The position numbers were made by a program, and so were the translations under genes. From NCBI RefSeq assembly GCF_900104395.1, contig NZ_FMXX01000004.1: a stretch of DNA of 64,000 bases; one strand, written 5' to 3'. The first letter of the stretch is position 1; every line of letters starts with the position of its first letter. Source of the DNA: Fusobacterium_C necrophorum. Its GTDB lineage: Bacteria; Fusobacteriota; Fusobacteriia; Fusobacteriales; Fusobacteriaceae. Positions 37,112-45,221 of this stretch are shown here, piece by piece. Below the pieces are notes generated by a model. It was given only the letters and a program-made list of their open reading frames with translations, was not told the origin of the DNA and did not search any database.

Positions 37112-37572
37112 CCAACAATGATATTTTAAAAAGATTACGCTATGCTCTTAGCATTTCCGATAAGCTTGCAGTCAAGATTTTTCGTCTGGGAAAAACACAG
37201 ATGACGGAAGAAGAATTTTGTTCTCTCTTATTGCGACCGGATGAAGATGATTTTCAAAAGTGTAACAATTCTTTATTATTTTCTTTTCTGGACGGTTTGA
37301 TTGTCCTAAAAAGAGGGAATTTGGAAAAACCGGTAGAAGAAATTAAAATCACCAAAAATAATCTCAACAATCTTATTTTAAGAAAATTGAAAATTGCTCT
37401 TCAGTTAAGAAGTGAGGATATGCTATCTTTGTTTAAATTGGGGGGAGCTGAACTTTCGAATTCAGAATTATCCGCTCTTTTCCGAAAGGAAGGACATAAA
37501 AACTATCGAGAATGTGGAGATAAATATATTCGTGTATTTTTGAAAGGATTGACCGAATATTATAGAAAATAG
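37108..37572 (+). CDS. DUF1456 family protein (YehS-like), function unknown
   Basis: 154 residues built of two similar halves, each starting ILKRLRYAL / ILRKLKIAL and ending in an EEFCSLL-/ELSALF-type helix plus an FLDGL / FLKGL element, as in DUF1456 proteins. No catalytic residues are recognised. Its start overlaps the fprA stop by 4 bases (ATGA), so the two are translationally coupled, and the hydrogenase gene follows 27 bases later. The conserved position suggests a link with redox genes, but the function is unknown. Confidence 0.85.
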   Translation: MTNNDILKRLRYALSISDKLAVKIFRLGKTQMTEEEFCSLLLRPDEDDFQKCNNSLLFSFLDGLIVLKRGNLEKPVEEIKITKNNLNNLILRKLKIALQLRSEDMLSLFKLGGAELSNSELSALFRKEGHKNYRECGDKYIRVFLKGLTEYYRK

Positions 37573-37599
37573 AAATAAATATCATGTATGGAGGAACGA

Positions 37600-39558
37600 A
37601 TGACCACAAAAAAGAATATCTTATTACAGAGTGCTTTGGGATCTGTATTTTCCATTTCCGAGCAATTAAGTCTTGAAACACAGACCGTCGAAACAGGAAA
37701 AAAAGTAATTGTAGCCGGACGAGTGGAAAAACCGGGAGTTGTTGAAATTGAAGATGGAATGACTCTCCAAGATGTTATCACTGCTGTTGGAGGTATTAAA
37801 AATAAAAAACAATTTAAGGCTGCACAATTTGGGATTCCTTTTGGAGGTTTTCTCACCTCAAAACACTTGGAACATCCTATTGATTTTTCTCTTTTCCCGG
37901 AAAATGAAAGAAATATCATTATCTTGTCTGAGGAAGATTGTATCATTTCTTTTTCCAAATTCTACATTGAATTTTTACAGGATATGATTTCCGAAAAAGA
38001 AGAAAAGTATGCCGCTTATCATCAAGTGACTCATGAAGTCGAGAGAATCGGAAGAATTTTGGATCGTATCAGCAAAGGAAAATCCAATATGAGAGATGTA
38101 TATTTACTCCGTTATCTTTCCGACATCATTAAAACCAAATTACAACAAAAGCATAATATGGTCTTGGAAATTATTGATACTTTCTACGACGAGATTGAGG
38201 AGCATGTAGAAGATTTAAAATGCCCTGCCGGACAGTGTATTCATCTGTTAAAATTTAAAATCACGGAGAAATGTATCGGTTGTACTGCCTGTGCCAGAGT
38301 CTGTCCGGTAAAATGTATCGCAGGAGCTCCTAAAAAACGACATTTCTTAGATACTTCCCGTTGCACTCACTGCGGACAATGTGTCAGTGCCTGTCCTGTC
38401 GGAGCTATTTTTGAAGGAGATCACACCTTAAAGCTGTTAAAAGACTTGGCAACTCCAAAACGATTAGTAGTTGCACAAATTGCACCGGCGGTTCGTGTTG
38501 CCATTGGAGAAGCCTTCGGATTTGAAGCGGGAGAAAATGTAGAAAAAAAATTAGTTTCCGCTTTAAAGACAATCGGCTTTGACTATGTATTTGACACTGC
38601 TTGGGCGGCAGATATTACAATCATGGAAGAAGCAAGTGAATTTCAAGAGCGTTTGGAACGTTTCTATGCAGAGGATCCTACAGTACGTCTTCCAATTCTG
38701 ACTTCCTGTTGTCCTGCTTGGGTGAAATTTATCGAGCAAAATTACCCGGATATGTTGGATGTCCCTTCCACTGTTAAATCTCCAATGCAAATTTTTTCAA
38801 CCATTGCAAAGGATATTTGGGCAAAAGAATTGGGCTATGAAAGAGAAAAAGTGACGGTGGTCGGTATCATGCCTTGCTTGGCAAAGAAATACGAAGCCGC
38901 TCGTTTTGAATTTTCAAGAGGAGATAACTATGATACGGACTATGTTATTTCCACTCGGGAATTAATTCGGATTTTTAAAGAAACGGGAATCGATTTAAAA
39001 GAATTGGAAGATGTGGAGTTTGATAATCCTCTGGGGCAATATTCAGGAGCCGGAATCATCTTCGGAAGAACCGGTGGAGTCATTGAAGCGGCAACTCGTA
39101 GCACCATTGAAATGATTACGGGAGAAAAAATTCCTCAAATCGAATTCCAGGAACTTCGAGGTTGGGAAGGATTTCGGATTGCAGAATTAAAAATCGGACA
39201 TATTGAACTGCGAATCGGAATTGCTCATGGATTGGAAGAAGCAGCTAAAATGTTGGATAAGATTCGTTCCGGAGAGGAATTTTTCCACGCCATTGAAATT
39301 ATGGCTTGTAAAGGAGGCTGTATCGGTGGCGGTGGACAACCGAAGGCTTTGAAAAAACAAATTACTTTGGAAAAGAGAGCCGAAGGTTTGAACAACATTG
39401 ATCGTTCTCTGAAAATTCGTACTTCTCATGACAATCCTATGGTAAAGGCCATCTATGAAAAATATTTGGACTATCCTCTAAGTCATAAGGCTCACGAACT
39501 GTTACACACGAAATATTTCAATCGAACAAGAAAAAATCACAGACAACCTTCAAAATAA
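37600..39558 (+). CDS. [FeFe] hydrogenase with N-terminal NuoF/HydB-like SLBB and N3-remnant domains
   Basis: 652-residue iron-only hydrogenase. H-cluster motifs: L1 TSCCPAW (C370), L2 MPCLAKKYE (C426), L3 MACKGGCIGGGGQP (C570, C574). A two-[4Fe-4S] ferredoxin domain is at about 222-270 (CIGCTACARVCP, CTHCGQCVSACP). Residues about 30-215 resemble the C-terminal half of NuoF/HydB: a soluble ligand-binding beta-grasp region, an EEDC...FSKFYIEFLQ helix and a CPAGQC end. The ESCGKC...C cysteines of the N3 cluster are missing, and no FMN/NADH domain is present. The ATG at 37600 is chosen since GGAGG precedes it; the ATG at 37588 overlaps that site. Maturases HydEFG are not in the window. Confidence 0.95.
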   Translation: MTTKKNILLQSALGSVFSISEQLSLETQTVETGKKVIVAGRVEKPGVVEIEDGMTLQDVITAVGGIKNKKQFKAAQFGIPFGGFLTSKHLEHPIDFSLFPENERNIIILSEEDCIISFSKFYIEFLQDMISEKEEKYAAYHQVTHEVERIGRILDRISKGKSNMRDVYLLRYLSDIIKTKLQQKHNMVLEIIDTFYDEIEEHVEDLKCPAGQCIHLLKFKITEKCIGCTACARVCPVKCIAGAPKKRHFLDTSRCTHCGQCVSACPVGAIFEGDHTLKLLKDLATPKRLVVAQIAPAVRVAIGEAFGFEAGENVEKKLVSALKTIGFDYVFDTAWAADITIMEEASEFQERLERFYAEDPTVRLPILTSCCPAWVKFIEQNYPDMLDVPSTVKSPMQIFSTIAKDIWAKELGYEREKVTVVGIMPCLAKKYEAARFEFSRGDNYDTDYVISTRELIRIFKETGIDLKELEDVEFDNPLGQYSGAGIIFGRTGGVIEAATRSTIEMITGEKIPQIEFQELRGWEGFRIAELKIGHIELRIGIAHGLEEAAKMLDKIRSGEEFFHAIEIMACKGGCIGGGGQPKALKKQITLEKRAEGLNNIDRSLKIRTSHDNPMVKAIYEKYLDYPLSHKAHELLHTKYFNRTRKNHRQPSK

Positions 39559-39615
39559 GATATTTCTTTCTGTAAAATATAAACTTATAACAAAATTAAA
39601 AATTATAAAAAATCA

Positions 39616-39651
39616 AAAAGGTCTATCAAGCTTGAGAGAGATAGACCTTTT
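39616..39651 (+). terminator. Terminator after the hydrogenase operon
   Basis: Perfect 12-bp stem AAAAGGTCTATC / GATAGACCTTTT with a 12-base loop. It ends the fprA operon; the A/T ends let it work in both directions. A nearly identical stem occurs at 61336-61373. Confidence 0.8.
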
Positions 39652-39721
39652 GTTATGAATATTTAACATGATGAAAATTTACTTCCCATACTCCTATTTT
39701 CCCTTTATATATTTTCTATGT

Positions 39722-40069
39722 TTAAGAATTATCTGAGAAAAAATGCGTAAAAAAACCAGAAAAGAAAAAACTGACGGACAGAATAATTTCTATTCTACTT
39801 TTCACGCATAGAAAACATAAGCCCGCAATCCCCAGTTGAGAAAACAACATCATACATTTCATGGAATATTTTGCCATAATATTTCCCAAAATAGCAGAAA
39901 AACATACTTTCGGAATTGTAAACAAGGCTATGAAAATACTGATATTCCGAACAGAATTTGTGGTTTTATAAATTAAGATTTGCATAACTGTTAAAAATAA
40001 ATAAATTCCCAGTCCATTTAAAAAATTTAAAAAGACCAGATATACTAAAGATTTTTTGGACTTCTCCAT
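39722..40069 (-). pseudogene. Truncated MFS transporter fragment
   Basis: 115 residues with about four hydrophobic helices resembling the start of a major facilitator transporter (FLNFLNGLGIYLFLTVMQILIY, then a KVCFSAILGNIMAKYS loop like the MFS motif between helices 2 and 3). It stops at SDNS after one third of the usual 400 residues, and no downstream continuation is seen before the hydrogenase terminator. A ribosome site (AAGGG) and ATG are intact, so the break is at the 3' end. It lies just after five 11-bp tandem repeats. A true small membrane protein is the alternative. Confidence 0.5.
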
Positions 40070-40080
40070 ACATTCCCTTT

Positions 40081-40135
40081 CTCCCGGTCTTCTCCCGGTC
40101 TTCTCCCGGTCTTCTCCCGGTCTTCTCCCGGTCTT
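40081..40135. repeat. Five perfect 11-bp tandem repeats (VNTR candidate)
   Basis: Unit CTCCCGGTCTT on the plus strand, five identical copies in 55 bases, GC-rich in an AT-rich genome. It lies between the stop of the AlbA_2-type gene and the ribosome site of the MFS fragment. On the transcribed minus strand each unit carries a GGGAGAA that resembles a ribosome site. Perfect copies suggest recent slippage. Confidence 0.95.
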
Positions 40136-40144
40136 TTTCTATCA

Positions 40145-41449
40145 TCAATCGATAATTTTATAAGAAATAAATCTTCCTGAACCGAGTTTTTCAATTTTTT
40201 TCTCTTTTTGCAGTTTTACCAACTTTTCTCCAATGACAGATTTTTTTAAACCTGTCATTTCTTCCAGTTCCCTTCTGGTAATTTTTTCTCTGGAAGATAT
40301 AATCTGCAAAATTTCTTGTTCTCTATTTCCTATATTTTTTTCCAAATTTTTTATAAGTCTCTTATTTTGATTTTGATATTGAATTTTCGGTAAAACTACC
40401 GTTACATAAGATTCTGAAATCATAAATTGTACTTCTTCTACATAGTTTTTATACTCTTCTTTCATTCTTTTAATTCCCGTAGAAAAAGCTTCCATCAATC
40501 CCAATCTATGGAATACTTCCGCAATAGTAACATTTCTCAATACTGACAGTCTTCCTTCTAAAAATTCTTTTTTGGTAATTCCATCCGGTAAAGAACCGGG
40601 AGAAGTAATTTCAATTTTATCCGGATACATAGCAACATGAATCAAAGCATTCACATCCATTCTTCTATGTACCAAAGCATTGACAATAGCCTCTCGAAAT
40701 GCTTCTCTTGGAACGGGAATCCTTTTCTCGCGATAAAAACCGATAACTTCTTCATAAGGAGCATACCACTTATCAAAAAATTCTAAAGCTTTCTCATATT
40801 GTATCAATAAAGATTTTTTTCGCAAGGTCAACCTATCTAAAAAAATATTTTCATTCTCTCCAAATCTCACAATATCGATTCCGGAAAAAGACAAGCTATT
40901 TTCATCTGCTAACAATTCTGCCGAATATAAATAATTTTGATACTTCATAAGTCCCAAAGTTCTTAAAGTATCTTCATTAAAGTTTTGCAAATGTAAACGT
41001 TCCTTTAATCTTCTTTCCAAGTTTTGAAAATTCAATTTCTTTTCCAAAGATACTTTTTCCTCAAAGGGAAGAGGTCTCCTTTTAGAGAGAAGCATTTGAA
41101 TTTGTCTAGCATCCATAGGTCTGCTCCCCGTGTCTGCTCTGCAATATGCCTTTCCCTTGTAATAATAAGGAACATCATAGCCCGGCATAATTTCTAAAAT
41201 GACGATTTTTTTATTTTCTCGAACTTCTTCTTTTAAAGAAAAATAAGGTCTTGGCATAACGGTATCTTGAATGGCATTTTCGATTTGTAAACGCAAAAAA
41301 TCGGTGTCCTCTATTCCCAATACCTTTCCTTCATCCGAAATACCAAAAATAATGCTTCCTCCTTCTTCATTTGAAAAAGCACTGACGGATTTCAAGCATT
41401 CTTCTTTTGAATATTTCTCCTTATATTCCAGCTGTTTTGTTTCTTGCAT
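40145..41449 (-). CDS. AlbA_2/Schlafen-type ATP-binding putative transcriptional regulator
   Basis: 434 residues. An N-terminal AlbA_2 (Schlafen-like) domain spans about 1-125 (LEYKEKYSKEECLKSVSAFSNEEGGSIIFGI; CRADTGSRPMDARQI). A middle ATPase-like region holds VPREAFREAIVNALVHRRMD and IEITSPGSLPDGI. A C-terminal winged helix follows (ITRRELEEMTGLKKSVIGEKLVKLQ, about 385-425). Such proteins are annotated as regulators and occur in accessory regions; some related families act in phage defence. It ends next to the tandem repeat and a broken MFS gene. The target is unknown. Confidence 0.82.
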   Translation of the reverse strand: MQETKQLEYKEKYSKEECLKSVSAFSNEEGGSIIFGISDEGKVLGIEDTDFLRLQIENAIQDTVMPRPYFSLKEEVRENKKIVILEIMPGYDVPYYYKGKAYCRADTGSRPMDARQIQMLLSKRRPLPFEEKVSLEKKLNFQNLERRLKERLHLQNFNEDTLRTLGLMKYQNYLYSAELLADENSLSFSGIDIVRFGENENIFLDRLTLRKKSLLIQYEKALEFFDKWYAPYEEVIGFYREKRIPVPREAFREAIVNALVHRRMDVNALIHVAMYPDKIEITSPGSLPDGITKKEFLEGRLSVLRNVTIAEVFHRLGLMEAFSTGIKRMKEEYKNYVEEVQFMISESYVTVVLPKIQYQNQNKRLIKNLEKNIGNREQEILQIISSREKITRRELEEMTGLKKSVIGEKLVKLQKEKKIEKLGSGRFISYKIID

Positions 41450-41473
41450 ATAGACCTTTACTCCAATCTTTGA

Positions 41474-42853
41474 TTATCCATTTCCCCTATTTTCCATATA
41501 TTCTTCTATCTCTTGCGGATATTTTAACATCTTCTTCCCCAGTCTTCGGCAACCGTCCTTGGTAATGACAAAATCTCCCTCATAACGAATTCCACCAAAG
41601 TCCATATACTTTGCAATGGCATCATAGTTCAAAAATTCTTCAAATTTTTTCTCTTTTCTCCAAAGTTCAAACAGCTCCGGAATAAAATAAATTCCCGGTT
41701 CTATAGTATAAACAAAGCCTTCTTCCAATTCTCTTCCCAAACGCAAGGAAGCCAAACCGAATTGTGTTGATTTTGGAAACTCCGCATAACCCACCTTTTC
41801 TTCTCCGAAATTTTCCATATCATGAACATCTAAACCAAGCATATGTCCTAAACCATGTGACATAAATAGAGCATGGGCTCCCGCAATCACAATATTTTCC
41901 ACTTCTCCATGAAATAAGCCCAATTCTTTCAATTCTTCCACCATGACTTTGCACACCTCCAAGTGTACCTCACGATATGTGATCCCCGGTCTACAAAGTT
42001 GTTCCGCTTTTTCAAACATACGAATCACAATATTGTAAATTTTTTTCTGCCTGTCCGAATACTTTTTAGAAACAGGAAACGTGCTCGTCATATCTCCACA
42101 ATATCCGCTTGGCAATTTTGCTCCCGCATCCAAAATCACCAAGTCTCCCTCTTGCAAAATATTGTCATGTCGATGGTTGTGTAAGACCTGACCATTTTTA
42201 GAAAAAATGGTTGGAAAAGATAAATAACATTCATGTTTGGCTGCTACCGCTTCTAAAGCTGCTACCACCTCGTATTCTTTCATTCCTGCTCTTACCACTC
42301 GCATTGCCTCTAAATGCATTTCTCTTGTCACATTGACAGCCTTCTCTAACTCTTCCAATTCCTCTTCCGTCTTATGATTTCTCTGTTCAATGATTTTGGA
42401 AATCAATTCTTCCGAAGCATCTTTTTCCAAAGTATAAGGATCTTTTTCCAATAATTTCGCAATATAAAAAATAGTATCCGCACGATAGTAATTCGTAATA
42501 GATACTCTTCTGTCTTTTAAAAAATCTGTTAATTCTCCCAAATCTCGAAATTCCAAGCCGAGTTCTTCCGCTTCTTCTTTTAAAAATTTAATTTTTCCCA
42601 TCCAAATGATGTCATCCATAGAAAAATCTTTTCCGAAAATATAATCTTTCTTTTCTTTGACATCAATGATTCCAATGAGATTTGGATGATTCATTCCAAA
42701 ATAATATTGAAAGGTAGCATCCTGTACAAAAGGATAACAATTATCCCTGCAATTCATGGGAGAATTCATATTGGCAGGAAGCAGAATAATATCTGCTCCC
42801 TGTAAATGTTGTAAAACTTTTCTTCTTTTTTGTAATATTTCTTTTGTAATCAT
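41474..42853 (-). CDS. Xaa-Pro aminopeptidase (M24B, PepP-like)
   Basis: 459-residue cytoplasmic metallopeptidase that removes N-terminal residues preceding proline. An N-terminal AMP_N domain (about 1-130) is followed by the pita-bread catalytic domain. Metal-ligand regions: LVILDAGAKLPSGYCGDMTSTFPV (two Asp), HGLGHMLGLDVHD (His), FVYTIEPGIYF and GGIRYEGDFVIT (two Glu). AGAAGGGA precedes the ATG. It lies 27 bases after the second EF-G gene. Peptide use fits an amino-acid-fermenting organism. Confidence 0.93.
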   Translation of the reverse strand: MITKEILQKRRKVLQHLQGADIILLPANMNSPMNCRDNCYPFVQDATFQYYFGMNHPNLIGIIDVKEKKDYIFGKDFSMDDIIWMGKIKFLKEEAEELGLEFRDLGELTDFLKDRRVSITNYYRADTIFYIAKLLEKDPYTLEKDASEELISKIIEQRNHKTEEELEELEKAVNVTREMHLEAMRVVRAGMKEYEVVAALEAVAAKHECYLSFPTIFSKNGQVLHNHRHDNILQEGDLVILDAGAKLPSGYCGDMTSTFPVSKKYSDRQKKIYNIVIRMFEKAEQLCRPGITYREVHLEVCKVMVEELKELGLFHGEVENIVIAGAHALFMSHGLGHMLGLDVHDMENFGEEKVGYAEFPKSTQFGLASLRLGRELEEGFVYTIEPGIYFIPELFELWRKEKKFEEFLNYDAIAKYMDFGGIRYEGDFVITKDGCRRLGKKMLKYPQEIEEYMENRGNG

Positions 42854-42880
42854 ATTCCCTTCTTTCTATCTATTTCCAAT

Positions 42881-44950
42881 TTATTTTGCCATGTCCGCTC
42901 TTGCTTCTATAATCTTTTTGGAAAGAATTTCCGGTACTTCTTCGTAACGAACAAATTCATATTGAAATTCTCCTCTTCCCTGTGTCATAGCTCGTAAATC
43001 CACACAATATTTTAAAATTTCCATTTCAGGAACTTCTACAAATAATACCTGATCCCCGTATTCATTTGGTTCCATTCCCAATACCCTTCCCCGACGTTTA
43101 TTCAAATCTCCCATCACATCTCCCATGTATTCATCCGGAATATGAATTTCCATACGAACCACAGGTTCCAATAATTTTGGTTTTGCCATTTCCATTCCTT
43201 TTTTAAATGCTAAAATAGCAGCCAACTTAAAGGATAATTCATTGGAATCGACCGCATGATAACTTCCGTCAAAAATAGTTGCCTTGAAGTTAATCGTAGG
43301 GTATCCTGCCAAAATTCCTTTTTCTCTGGCTTCCAACAGTCCCTTTTCCACTGCAGGAAGATATTGTTTTGGAACAACTCCTCCTTTAATTTCATCGATA
43401 AATTCAAAATCATTCTCACTATGTTCAAATCGAATATGAACATCTCCATATTGTCCTGCTCCACCGGATTGTTTTTTATGCTTTCCTTGTACTTCCGCTT
43501 TTCCAAGAATGGTTTCTCGGTAGGCTACGATTACATCTTCTAATTCTGCATGGACTCCGAATTTATTTTTAATCTTACACAAAATAATGTATAGATGTTT
43601 TTCTCCTTGCCCACCAATCAGTAATTGTTTTGTTTCATAATTTCTTGTCACTTTAAAAGTAGGGTCTTCTTCCATCATTCTTTGAAGACAAGTACTTAAT
43701 TTTTCATCGTCATTCTTTTCTGCAGGTTTCACTCCGCTGAACAAAATAGGTTTTGGAAAATCAATTTCTTGAAATATCACGGGATATTCTTTTTGACATA
43801 GAGTATCTCCTGTTTGCGTATATTGTAATTTTGTGGTTGCTCCAATATCTCCGGCTCGAAGTTCTTCCACTTCAATTTGTTTATTTCCCATTAAGCTCAT
43901 AATTTGAGCAATTCTTTCTTTTTTATTCTTATTCGGATTCAATACTTCCATATCTTTTCGTAGGACGCCTGAATTGACTTTAAATAGAGTAATTTTTCCA
44001 ATAAAAGGATCCACCATTGTTTTAAATACAATGGCTGAAAATGGATTTTCCGCTTTAATATCCACAATTTTCTTTTCCTGTGTAATCGGATCTTTTCCGA
44101 CTCTTTGTCCTTGAAATAATTCCACAGGTGTCGGCATGTATAATTGTATCATATGCAATAAAGTATGAATCCCCACTTCTTCCATAGCGGAACCTACCAC
44201 AACAGGAACAATATCTCCCGATACCACTCCCCTATGCAAACCTTGTTCAATTTCTTCCTGCGTAAATTCTTCTCCGGCAAAATATTTTTCCATTAAAGCT
44301 TCGTCATTTTCTGCAATGGCTTCCATGAGCAAAGATCTTACTTCTGTTACATCAATATCTTCCGGGATTGGGGCATCCACACATTCTTTCCCATTGTAAA
44401 TTCTTCCCACTAAATCCACTACATTGACAAAACCTTTAAATTCTTCTTTTTCTCCAATCGGAATACAAAATGGTGCTATTTTTTTTCCAAATTTTTCTTT
44501 CAATTCTTGTAATAATTTTTCATAATTAACATAGCCCTTATCCATTTTATTGATAAAAATGATACGAGGTAATTTTCTATCCTCTAACATTCTCCACGCT
44601 TTTTGAGCTCCTACTTCCACTCCTGAAGTGGCATCCAAAACCAAAACTGCACTTGCGGATACACGAAGAGCGGAAATAACCTCTCCTACAAAATCAAAAT
44701 ATCCGGGAGTATCCAAAAAATTGATTTTATACTCTTTATGTTCTATCGGAATCAAAGAAGTGTTAATGGAAAACAATCTTCTTTCTTCTTCTTTGTCGAA
44801 GTCGGAAACCGTTGTTCCCTGCTCAATACTCCCCATCTTTTTTATTATATCCTTACTATGCAAGATGGCTTCCATTAACGTTGTCTTTCCGCTTCCTCGA
44901 TGTCCAAGTAAAGACACATTTCTAATCATGCTCGTTTCATACACTTTCAT
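42881..44950 (-). CDS. Elongation factor G paralogue (EF-G-like GTPase)
   Basis: 689-residue translational GTPase. G1 is GHRGSGKTT (16-24) instead of the canonical GHIDAGKTT; G3 DTPGYFDF and G4 NKMD are intact. Domains II to V follow, with the domain IV/V stretch GYPTINFKATIFDGSYHAVDSNE. The divergent G1 and lack of neighbouring ribosomal-protein genes mark it as a second EF-G (FusA2/EF-G-like) rather than the str-operon enzyme. Its role (recycling, stress translation) is not settled by the sequence. A strong promoter lies at 45009-45037. Confidence 0.9.
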   Translation of the reverse strand: MKVYETSMIRNVSLLGHRGSGKTTLMEAILHSKDIIKKMGSIEQGTTVSDFDKEEERRLFSINTSLIPIEHKEYKINFLDTPGYFDFVGEVISALRVSASAVLVLDATSGVEVGAQKAWRMLEDRKLPRIIFINKMDKGYVNYEKLLQELKEKFGKKIAPFCIPIGEKEEFKGFVNVVDLVGRIYNGKECVDAPIPEDIDVTEVRSLLMEAIAENDEALMEKYFAGEEFTQEEIEQGLHRGVVSGDIVPVVVGSAMEEVGIHTLLHMIQLYMPTPVELFQGQRVGKDPITQEKKIVDIKAENPFSAIVFKTMVDPFIGKITLFKVNSGVLRKDMEVLNPNKNKKERIAQIMSLMGNKQIEVEELRAGDIGATTKLQYTQTGDTLCQKEYPVIFQEIDFPKPILFSGVKPAEKNDDEKLSTCLQRMMEEDPTFKVTRNYETKQLLIGGQGEKHLYIILCKIKNKFGVHAELEDVIVAYRETILGKAEVQGKHKKQSGGAGQYGDVHIRFEHSENDFEFIDEIKGGVVPKQYLPAVEKGLLEAREKGILAGYPTINFKATIFDGSYHAVDSNELSFKLAAILAFKKGMEMAKPKLLEPVVRMEIHIPDEYMGDVMGDLNKRRGRVLGMEPNEYGDQVLFVEVPEMEILKYCVDLRAMTQGRGEFQYEFVRYEEVPEILSKKIIEARADMAK

Positions 44951-45008
44951 AACTGATGCCCCCTTCTATTTCAAAATGATGGTATATAAAATGTTTCTCT
45001 TACTAGAC

Positions 45009-45037
45009 TATATAGCTAATTATTTTGCATATGTCAA
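45009..45037 (-). promoter_or_regulatory. Promoter of the EF-G paralogue
   Basis: Minus strand: -35 TTGACA at 45032-45037, 17-bp spacer, -10 TATATA at 45009-45014. It drives the EF-G-like gene and probably pepP. Confidence 0.8.
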
Positions 45038-45085
45038 TATCTTATCCTACTTTATTCCAAGAAAATTTCTTCTTTCCATCTTCTT

Positions 45086-45217
45086 TTAAAAAGTAAAACC
45101 AAAGTAAATTCCACTTTGATTGGCTCTTGCTACGATGATCTTAACTCTTCCACTCCTCGTTTTGCTTCTATCTGAACCTCTCACGATTAAAGTCGCGAGT
45201 GTTCTGGCATAATTCAT
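45086..45217 (-). pseudogene. Possible outer-membrane-protein C-terminal remnant
   Basis: In the 270-bp gap between the EF-G-like gene and the symporter gene, a 43-codon frame (MNYARTLATLIV...) ends in GIYFGFTF, a pattern like the C-terminal beta-signal of outer-membrane beta-barrels (alternating hydrophobic residues, final Phe). Its base composition is more GC-rich than its surroundings. No good ribosome site is seen, so it would be a remnant. It may equally be a chance open frame. Confidence 0.3.
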
Positions 45218-45221
45218 AAAA

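Noticed and set aside
40081..40135. The 11-bp repeats as a CRISPR array
   Set aside because: Copies are directly adjacent with no spacers and far too short; no cas genes are present. It is a tandem repeat.
39966..40148. A 60-codon frame reading through the tandem repeats
   Set aside because: It starts inside the end of the AlbA_2-type gene, has no ribosome site of its own, and its product is just the repeat translated in shifting frames before running into the MFS fragment out of frame.
43210..43543. Overlapping frames within the EF-G-like gene on both strands
   Set aside because: EF-G domain IV is continuous through this region in the main frame; the others are shadows.
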